Below, one piece after another: positions 57,976-64,000 of a stretch of DNA of 64,000 bases. Under the pieces are notes generated by a model. It had not been told where the DNA came from. It searched no databases and saw only the letters and a list, made by a program, of their open reading frames with translations. The translations under genes were made by a program, and so were the position numbers. The first letter of the stretch is position 1; every line of letters starts with the position of its first letter. The DNA is from Virgisporangium aliadipatigenens. GTDB taxonomy: Bacteria; Actinomycetota; Actinomycetes; Mycobacteriales; Micromonosporaceae. The stretch lies in the NCBI RefSeq assembly GCF_016863615.1, contig NZ_BOPF01000002.1:310001-374000 (forward strand). Direction: 5' to 3'.

Positions 57976-58338
57976 CCGTAGCGGCCGCGGGTAGGGGCGG
58001 CCCGCCGGTCCGGTTGAAAGTTTCACGTGCCACGACCGCATGTTTCCCGGTTCTTTCCCGGTGCCCCGGCACGCGATTGACGCGTTTCAATCGACAGTTA
58101 TAACGTATGACGTCTTACCGGACCGGTGCCGCGACCACGAGACCGTGGAGCGGGCGCCGGACCCACCCCCAACACTCCCCGCCTCGCCATCCGGGCCCGC
58201 ACCACCTCTCACCACCTCGGTGACCGTCCCGCCGGCTGTGCACGGCCGCGCGGGCGCCCGACGCCGTCCCGCCACGGCCGACGGCGCGGCTCCCGAGCCA
58301 CCCCCGAACCCACACTGAACCCGAAGGTGTGACCGTCC
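57976..58338 (+). promoter_or_regulatory. Promoter and long leader of the secreted carbohydrate operon
   Basis: This 363-bp gap holds no convincing gene. It contains a perfect palindrome TGAAAGTTTCA (58015-58025), the sort of element found before actinomycete polysaccharide-degradation genes. A near-consensus promoter follows: TTGACG (58077-58082), 16 bp, TATAAC (58099-58104). If used, the transcript has a leader of about 225 bases, GC-rich after position 58130. GATTG/CAATC arms (58075-58093) overlap the -35 region and could be a second operator. Confidence 0.6.
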
Positions 58339-61167
58339 ATGCGTACACGCGTCTTAGCGGCGGCCGCTGCCGTCGCACTCTCCACCGTCGGCACCGCGGC
58401 GATCATCGTCGGCCCCGCCTCGCCGGCCGCCGCCCACCCCGTCAACGCGGCCGACTTCCAACAGGTCGAACTCGCCCGCGGAGTGGCCGAGATGGGCGAG
58501 CCGATGTCGATTGCGGTGCTGCCGGACCGTTCGGTGCTGCACACCGCCCGCAACGGGGTGCTGCGCCGGACCACCGCCGCCGGCGTCACCGCCGTGATCG
58601 GCACCCTGCAGGTGTACACGCACGACGAGGAGGGCCTGCAGGGCGTCGCGGTGGATCCGGGCTTCGCCGGCAACCGGTTCGTCTACCTGTACTACGCGCC
58701 GCCGCTGTCCACCCCGGGCGGCGACGCGCCGGCCACCGGCACCGACTTCTCCGCGTGGAACGGCGTCAACCGGCTGGCCAGGTTCACGCTCAACGCCGAC
58801 TTCACGCTCAACACGGCGAGCCAGGTGACCGTGCTGGAGGTACCGACGAGCCGCGGCATGTGCTGCCACGTCGGCGGCGACATCGACTTCGACGCCGCCG
58901 GCAACCTCTACCTGTCCACCGGGGACGACTCGAACCCGTTCGACTCGAGCGGCTACACCCCCATCGACGAGCGCACCAACCGCAATCCGGTCTACGACGC
59001 GCAGCGCAGCGCCGGCAACACCAACGACCTGCGCGGCAAGGTGCTGCGGATCAAGGTGAACCCCGACGGGACGTACACCAACCCGTCGGGCAACCTCTTC
59101 CCGCCGGGCACCGCCGGCACCCGGCCGGAGATCTACGCCATGGGCTTGCGCAACCCGTTCCGGCTCAGCGTGGACAAGCCGACCGGCGCGCTGTACGTCG
59201 CCGACTACGGGCCGGACGCCGGCACGGCCAGTTCCGCCCGCGGACCGGCGGGGCAGGTGGAGTTCAACCGGATCACGTCCGCCGGCAACTACGGCTGGCC
59301 GTACTGCACCGGCGGCAACACGACGGCCGAGACCTATGTGGACTACGTGTTCCCGTCCGGGCCCTCGGGCAGCCGGTTCAACTGCGCCGCGCCGGTCAAC
59401 AACTCCCCGCGCAACACCGGGCTCACCAACCTGCCGCCCGCCCGGGCCGCCTGGATCACGTACGACAACTGTTCGGTGGCGGCGTTCGGCTGCGGCTCGG
59501 AATCGCCGATGGGCGGCGCGGTGTACCGCTACGACGCGGCCAACCCGTCGACGGTCAAGTTCCCGGCCGCGCTGGACGGGCACTACTTCGCGACGGAGTT
59601 CGGCCGGCGCTGGATCAAGACGATCGACGTGAACGGCGACGGCTCGGCCGGGCAGATCAGCGAGTTCCCGTGGCGCGGCACGCAGATCATGGACAGCGCC
59701 TTCGGTCCCGACGGCGCCCTGTACGTGTTGGACTACGGCACCGGCTGGGGCAGCGGCGACGCGAGTTCCGCCCTGTACCGCATCGAGTACAACCAGGCCG
59801 GCAACAACCAGGCGCCCGTCGCGCGGGTCAGCGCCAACCGGACGTCCGGTGCGGGACCCCTGGCCGTCACCTTCTCCTCGGCCGGCTCCGCGGACCCCGA
59901 GGGCGGCGCACTGACCTACGCGTGGAACTTCGGTGACGGCGAAACATCCACGGCGGCCGGCCCGAGCCACACGTTCACCGGCAACGGCCAGTACACCGTC
60001 TCCCTCACCGTGCGGGATCCCGCCGGTCTCACCGCGACGGCGTCGGTGGTCGTCACTGTCGGCAATACCGCACCCACGGTCGCGCTGACCGCGCCGACCG
60101 ACGGAAAGCTGTTCGCCTTCGGCGACGCCGTTCCGTACACGATCACGGTGTCCGACCCCGAGGACGGCACGGTCGACTGTTCCCGGGTGAAACTGACCTA
60201 CCTCCTCGGCCACGACGAGCACGCGCACGCGATCACCTCGAGCACCGGATGCTCGGGGACGTTGACGATTCCCGTCGACGGCGAGCACGACGACGCGGCG
60301 AACCTGTTCGCGGTCTTCGACGCCGAGTACACCGATCAAGGCGCCAATGGTCAGCCCGCCCTGACCACGCACACCCAGCAGGTCCTGCAGCCGAGGCACC
60401 GGCAGGCCGAGCACCGCACCATGCAGTCGGGCACCGGCCTGTTCAGCAAGGCGACGGCGGAGGGCGGGCAGACCGTCGGCGACATCAGCAACGGCGACTG
60501 GATCGCCTTCCAGCGTTACGCACTCGCGGGGGAGAGCCGGTTCACCGCCCGGGTCTCCTCCGGCGGCTCGGGCGGCACGCTCTCGATCCGCGCCGGTACA
60601 CCCACCGGCACGGTGCTCGGCACCGTCACCGTGCCGGTGACCGGCGGCTGGGAGACGTTCACCGACGTGTCCACGACGCTGTCCGGAGCGCCGGCCGGCA
60701 CCACCACGCTGTACCTCACCTTCTCCGGCGGCTCCGGAACGCTCTTCGACGTCGACGCGTTCACGTTCGGCACCGCGCCGGGCAACGGCGGCACCGGCCG
60801 GATCGTCGGCGCCGGCGGTTCGTGCGTCGACGTCAACGGGGCCAGCTCCGCCGACGGCGCCAAGATCCAGCTGTGGACCTGCAACGGCGGCGCCAACCAG
60901 CAGTGGACCCGCAGCGGCACGACCTGGCGGTCGCTGGGCAAGTGCATGGGCGTGGCCGGCGGCGCCACCACCGACGGCAGCGCGGTGCAGCTGTCGACCT
61001 GCAACGGCTCCGGCGGCCAGAACTGGACCGCGGGAACGAACGGATCCCTGGTCAACACCCAGTCCGGCAAATGCCTCGACGCGAACGGCGGCGCCTCCAC
61101 CAACGGCACCCAGCTCATCATCTGGAGCTGCCACGGCGGCACCAACCAGCGCTGGACCACGCCATGA
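58339..61167 (+). CDS. Secreted glucose/sorbosone dehydrogenase-like multidomain protein (GSDH-PKD-CBM6-like-ricin)
   Basis: The 942-residue protein has a signal peptide (cleavage near PAAA-HPV, residue 33). A six-bladed propeller of the GSDH/PQQ type follows (about 40-490: MSIAVLPDRSVLHTARNG, LQGVAVDPGFAGNRFVYLYY, VLRIKVNPDGTY, YAMGLRNPFRLSVDK, NYGWPYC). Then come a PKD domain (about 500-580: WNFGDGETSTAAGPSHTFTGNG), a linker domain, a CBM6-like beta sandwich (about 690-810) and a ricin-type lectin domain (about 815-942) with QxW repeats (NQQWTRSG, QNWTAGTN, NQRWTTP). It is probably an extracellular sugar-oxidising or binding protein. The next gene overlaps or follows within 14 bp. Confidence 0.88.
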   Translation: MRTRVLAAAAAVALSTVGTAAIIVGPASPAAAHPVNAADFQQVELARGVAEMGEPMSIAVLPDRSVLHTARNGVLRRTTAAGVTAVIGTLQVYTHDEEGLQGVAVDPGFAGNRFVYLYYAPPLSTPGGDAPATGTDFSAWNGVNRLARFTLNADFTLNTASQVTVLEVPTSRGMCCHVGGDIDFDAAGNLYLSTGDDSNPFDSSGYTPIDERTNRNPVYDAQRSAGNTNDLRGKVLRIKVNPDGTYTNPSGNLFPPGTAGTRPEIYAMGLRNPFRLSVDKPTGALYVADYGPDAGTASSARGPAGQVEFNRITSAGNYGWPYCTGGNTTAETYVDYVFPSGPSGSRFNCAAPVNNSPRNTGLTNLPPARAAWITYDNCSVAAFGCGSESPMGGAVYRYDAANPSTVKFPAALDGHYFATEFGRRWIKTIDVNGDGSAGQISEFPWRGTQIMDSAFGPDGALYVLDYGTGWGSGDASSALYRIEYNQAGNNQAPVARVSANRTSGAGPLAVTFSSAGSADPEGGALTYAWNFGDGETSTAAGPSHTFTGNGQYTVSLTVRDPAGLTATASVVVTVGNTAPTVALTAPTDGKLFAFGDAVPYTITVSDPEDGTVDCSRVKLTYLLGHDEHAHAITSSTGCSGTLTIPVDGEHDDAANLFAVFDAEYTDQGANGQPALTTHTQQVLQPRHRQAEHRTMQSGTGLFSKATAEGGQTVGDISNGDWIAFQRYALAGESRFTARVSSGGSGGTLSIRAGTPTGTVLGTVTVPVTGGWETFTDVSTTLSGAPAGTTTLYLTFSGGSGTLFDVDAFTFGTAPGNGGTGRIVGAGGSCVDVNGASSADGAKIQLWTCNGGANQQWTRSGTTWRSLGKCMGVAGGATTDGSAVQLSTCNGSGGQNWTAGTNGSLVNTQSGKCLDANGGASTNGTQLIIWSCHGGTNQRWTTP

Positions 61168-61181
61168 GAGGAACCACGACC

Positions 61182-62870
61182 ATGCGAAAGATCCTCGGTG
61201 TCGCGGCCGCCGCGTCGCTGATCCTGGCGGGCACCGGTAGCCCGCCGGCGAGTGCGGCGGACACGCCCTACGACGTCCTGGTGTTCTCGAAGACCGCCGG
61301 ATTCCGGCACGACGCGATTCCCGCCGGGATCCAGCTGATCCGGGAACTGGGCTCCGCCAACGCCTTCACGGTCACCGCGACCGAGGACGCGAACCAGTTC
61401 AACGCCACCGATCTCGCCCGGTACGAGGCCGTCGTCTTCCTCAACACCACCGGCGACGTGCTGAACGCCACCCAGCAAACCGCCTTCGAGAACTACATCC
61501 GAGCCGGCGGCGGGTACGTCGGCGTGCACTCGGCAGCCGACACCGAGTACGACTGGCCGTTCTACGGGGAACTGGTCGGCGCGTACTTCTCGTCCCACCC
61601 GGCGATCCAACAGGCCACCGTCCGGGTGGAGAACCGGGCGCACGCGGCCACGGCCGGGCTCGGCCCCACCGTGGCGCGTACCGACGAGTGGTACAACTTC
61701 CGCACCAATCCCCGGTCGTCGGCCCGGGTGCTGTCCACATTGGACGAATCGAGCTACTCCGGCGGCACGATGGGCGCCGACCATCCGCACACCTGGTGCA
61801 AGACCCTCCAGCGTGGACGCTCGTTCTACACCGGCAGCGGCCACACCCAGGCCAGTTACAGCGAGCCCGGCTTCCGGGCACTGATCCTCGGCGGCATCAG
61901 GTACGCGGCCGGCCGGACCAGGGCCGACTGCCGGCCGGAAACCGGCTACACCACCCTCTACAACGGCGCCACCACCGGCTGGTCGCAGGCCGGCCCGGGC
62001 GGGTTCGGCAACAGCAACGGCACCCTGACCTCCTCCGGCGGGCTCGGCATGCTCTGGTACAGCGCCAGGGAGTTCCGCTCCTACTCGCTGAAGCTCGACT
62101 GGCTGGTGCCGGGTGACGACAACTCCGGGGTGCTCGTCGGGTTCCCGGCGGGCAGCGACCCGAACTCGGCGATGAACAACGGTTACGAGGTGCAGATCGA
62201 CGCGACCGACACGCCGGACCGGACCACGGGAGCGGTGTACGGGTTCGCCTCGGCCGACCTCGCCGCCCGCGACGCGGCGCTGAACCCACCCGGCGAGTGG
62301 AACACCTACGAGCTGTTGGTCGAGGGCGAGCGCCTGCAGGTCTTCCTGAACGGCGTAAAGATCAACGACTTCACCAACACCGACCCGGTGCGCTCCCTGG
62401 CCTCCGGGCACATCGGCATCCAGAACCACGGCACGGGCGACGACGTGTCGTTCCGCAACATCCGGATCAAGGAGTTGGGCGGCACCGCGCCACGGGTCGG
62501 CCCGATCACCGGCGCCGCGGGCAAGTGTGTCGACGTCAGCGGCGGCAGCACCGCCGACGGCACGAAGATCCAGCTGTGGGGCTGTCAGGGCAGCGCCAAC
62601 CAGCGGTGGACGGTCAACGCCGACACGTTGCGCGCGCTCGACAAGTGCATGGGCGTCGCCGGCGGCAGCACCGCGAACGGCGCCGCCGTCCAGCTGTCGA
62701 CCTGCACCGGCGTCGGTGGGCAGAACTGGCGCCCGCAATCCAACGGTTCCCTCGTGAACCCGCAGTCGGGCAGGTGCCTGGACGCCAACGGCGGCAGCAC
62801 CGCCGACGGCACCCAACTGATCATCTGGACCTGTCACGGCGGCGCGAACCAGCGCTGGAGCCTCCCGTGA
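61182..62870 (+). CDS. Secreted ThuA-DUF1080-ricin lectin protein
   Basis: The 562-residue protein has a signal peptide (cleavage near SPPASA-ADT). A ThuA-like domain (about 27-245) includes YDVLVFSKTAGFRHDAIPAG, YVGVHSAADTEYDWPFYGELVGAYFSSHP and GRSFYTGSGHTQASYSEPGFRALILGGIRYAAG. A DUF1080 (3-keto-disaccharide hydrolase-like) domain (about 255-425) includes WYSAREFRSYSLKLDW and GYEVQIDATDTPDRTTGAVYG. A C-terminal ricin-type lectin resembles that of the upstream gene. ThuA and DUF1080 proteins act on (oxidised) disaccharides. ATG 61182 has GAGGAA upstream; ATG 61164 overlaps the previous stop. This gene and its neighbour probably process an oxidised polysaccharide. Confidence 0.9.
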   Translation: MRKILGVAAAASLILAGTGSPPASAADTPYDVLVFSKTAGFRHDAIPAGIQLIRELGSANAFTVTATEDANQFNATDLARYEAVVFLNTTGDVLNATQQTAFENYIRAGGGYVGVHSAADTEYDWPFYGELVGAYFSSHPAIQQATVRVENRAHAATAGLGPTVARTDEWYNFRTNPRSSARVLSTLDESSYSGGTMGADHPHTWCKTLQRGRSFYTGSGHTQASYSEPGFRALILGGIRYAAGRTRADCRPETGYTTLYNGATTGWSQAGPGGFGNSNGTLTSSGGLGMLWYSAREFRSYSLKLDWLVPGDDNSGVLVGFPAGSDPNSAMNNGYEVQIDATDTPDRTTGAVYGFASADLAARDAALNPPGEWNTYELLVEGERLQVFLNGVKINDFTNTDPVRSLASGHIGIQNHGTGDDVSFRNIRIKELGGTAPRVGPITGAAGKCVDVSGGSTADGTKIQLWGCQGSANQRWTVNADTLRALDKCMGVAGGSTANGAAVQLSTCTGVGGQNWRPQSNGSLVNPQSGRCLDANGGSTADGTQLIIWTCHGGANQRWSLP

Positions 62871-62890
62871 CCCGCGGCTGGGGAGAGAAC

Positions 62891-64000
62891 ATGGCGGAAA
62901 TGACACGTCGGCACCTGCTCGCCGCCGGAGCGGCCGGGGCCGCCGGGGCCGCTCTGGTGCCGGCCGGTCGGGCCACGGCCGCCGCGGCCGATCCGGCGGC
63001 ACCGGCCCGGGCGCTCGCCGCCGGCGACCTGACGCTCCGCTACGACGAACCGGCGGGCACCGAGTGGTTGCGGGCCCTGCCGCTCGGCAACGGGCGCCTC
63101 GGCGCCATGGTGTTCGGCAACGTCGACACCGAACGGCTGCAACTCAACGAGGACACCGTCTGGGCCGGCGGTCCCTACGACTCGGCCAACCCGCGCGGCG
63201 CGGCCAACCTCGCGGAGATCCGCCGGCGGGTCTTCGCAGACCAGTGGACCCAGGCGCAGGATCTGGCGAACCAGACGATGCTCGGCAGCCCGGCCGGACA
63301 GTTGGCGTACCAACCCGTCGGCAACCTTCGGCTGGCCTTCGGCAGCGCCACCGGTGCGTCGCAGTATCTGCGGACCCTCGACCTGACCACCGCCACCGCC
63401 ACGACGACGTACGTGCTGAACGGCGTGCGGTACCAGCGCGAGGTGTTCGCCAGCGCGCCGGACCAGGTGCTGGTGATCCGGCTGACCGCCGACCGGGCCG
63501 GTGCGATCACCTTCACCGCCACCTTCGACAGTCCACAAAGGACGACGGTGTCCAGCCCGGACTCCGCGACGATCGCCCTCGACGGCATCTCCGGCACCAT
63601 GGAGGGCATCTCCGGCTCGGTGCGCTTCCTCGCCCTGGCCCACGCGAACGTCACCGGCGGCACGGCCAGCAGTTCCGGCGGCACGCTGCGGGTCTCCGGT
63701 GCCACGAGCGTCACCCTGCTGGTATCCATCGGCTCCAGCTACGTCAACTACCGCGTCGTCAACGGCGACTACCAGGGCATCGCGCGGCGGCATCTCGACG
63801 CCGCCCGCGGCGTCGGCCTCGACCAGTTGCGCGCCCGGCACGTGGCCGACCACCAGAGGCTGTTCAACCGGGTCACGGTGGACCTGGGTCGCACGGCGGC
63901 GGCCGACCAGACCACCGACGTGCGGATCGCCCAGCACGCGAGCGTCAACGATCCGCACTTCTCCACCCTGCTGTTCCAGTACGGCCGGTACCTGCTGATC
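62891..64000 (+). CDS. Secreted GH95 alpha-L-fucosidase-like glycoside hydrolase (3' partial)
   Basis: The frame is open from ATG 62891 to the window end (370 residues, no stop), so roughly the N-terminal half of a protein of 750-800 residues is here. A Tat-type signal (MTRRHLLAAGAAGAAGAAL) is followed by the GH95 N-terminal domain: WLRALPLGNGRLGAMVFGNV, LQLNEDTVWAGGPYDSANP and GSPAGQLAYQPVGNLRL. Then GVRYQREVFASAPDQVLVIRLT leads to the linker and the start of the barrel, DPHFSTLLFQYGRYLLI. GH95 enzymes release fucose or galactose from glycans. It follows the ThuA gene by 20 bp and extends the secreted carbohydrate operon. Confidence 0.92.
   Translation, partial: MAEMTRRHLLAAGAAGAAGAALVPAGRATAAAADPAAPARALAAGDLTLRYDEPAGTEWLRALPLGNGRLGAMVFGNVDTERLQLNEDTVWAGGPYDSANPRGAANLAEIRRRVFADQWTQAQDLANQTMLGSPAGQLAYQPVGNLRLAFGSATGASQYLRTLDLTTATATTTYVLNGVRYQREVFASAPDQVLVIRLTADRAGAITFTATFDSPQRTTVSSPDSATIALDGISGTMEGISGSVRFLALAHANVTGGTASSSGGTLRVSGATSVTLLVSIGSSYVNYRVVNGDYQGIARRHLDAARGVGLDQLRARHVADHQRLFNRVTVDLGRTAAADQTTDVRIAQHASVNDPHFSTLLFQYGRYLLI

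Noticed and set aside
58354-61134. 926-residue minus-strand frame opposite the sorbosone-dehydrogenase gene
   Set aside because: Low-complexity antisense shadow; the plus strand carries clear propeller, PKD and lectin motifs.
60516-63002. 828-residue minus-strand frame opposite the ThuA gene
   Set aside because: Antisense of ThuA/DUF1080/lectin coding sequence, including mirrored lectin repeats; no domain of its own.
1-64000. CRISPR arrays, insertion sequences, prophage, tRNA or rRNA genes
   Set aside because: Looked for regular short repeats, transposase or integrase motifs and conserved RNA sequences; none was seen. Short tRNAs could still be missed by eye.

Overview
This window is about 70% GC DNA from a filamentous actinomycete. 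GTG starts and stop/start overlaps (ATGA, GTGA) are frequent. The gene set includes twin-arginine secreted hydrolases, ricin-type lectin modules, an ECF42 sigma factor with its DGPF partner, SARP-like NB-ARC/TPR and LuxR/AAA regulators, an NgcEFG-type transporter and a methyl-accepting chemotaxis protein. Together these fit a soil, probably motile-spored member of the Micromonosporaceae (Actinoplanes-like). That placement is an inference. I saw no tRNA, rRNA, insertion sequence, phage or CRISPR array.

Layout. 0-7.6 kb: end of a periplasmic binding protein, a cupin, an F420-type NADP oxidoreductase, a LysR regulator divergent from a CTP-synthase-like amidotransferase, a membrane protein, an NB-ARC/TPR regulator and a DUF1684 protein. 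7.6-11.2 kb: a zone of gene decay. It holds a methyltransferase with an internal deletion, a histidine kinase remnant, a two-component kinase with an in-frame stop, and a truncated response regulator fused tail to tail with a truncated CPBP protease. An acetyltransferase and two small unknown genes sit among them.

12.1-22.2 kb: an apparent cell-wall amino-sugar (MurNAc) salvage locus. A five-gene minus-strand operon encodes an AmiE-like serine hydrolase, an NgcE/F/G-like ABC importer and an APH-fold kinase. It is divergent from namZ (exo-N-acetylmuramidase), and followed by a MurK-like kinase, a MurR-like regulator and the etherase MurQ. In the inferred pathway, muropeptides are trimmed outside, amino sugar is imported by ABC transport instead of a PTS, phosphorylated inside, and the lactyl ether is cleaved by MurQ.

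22.2-36.4 kb: MarR and TetR regulators, a Tet(X)-like monooxygenase, NUDIX and metallo-beta-lactamase genes with paired direct repeats between them, a large LuxR regulator, a triple-repeat secreted protein, a DUF4419 protein, a nitroreductase, a chemoreceptor, a membrane protein and the DGPF/ECF42 pair. 36.5-42.7 kb: a LacI-regulated operon with a PotABCD/Fbp-type ABC transporter and a mannonate-dehydratase-family enzyme. 42.7-52.4 kb: a CBM2-GH12 glucanase, an AraC regulator, an ECF sigma/anti-sigma/ABC exporter operon, two small unknown genes and a GH20 hexosaminidase with a DasR-like box upstream. 52.5-58 kb: an AtuA(DUF1446)/DUF4387/flavoprotein/2-hydroxyacid dehydrogenase operon divergent from a tartrate/malate-type dehydrogenase, with twin palindromes between them. 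This looks like an uncharacterised hydroxy-acid catabolic locus. 58.3-64 kb: a secreted carbohydrate operon (sorbosone-dehydrogenase-like multidomain protein, ThuA/DUF1080 protein, GH95 fucosidase cut by the window end).

A palindrome of the form GTCCA(n3)TGGAC recurs through the coding sequences, nearly always read as Ser-Thr-Val-Asp.
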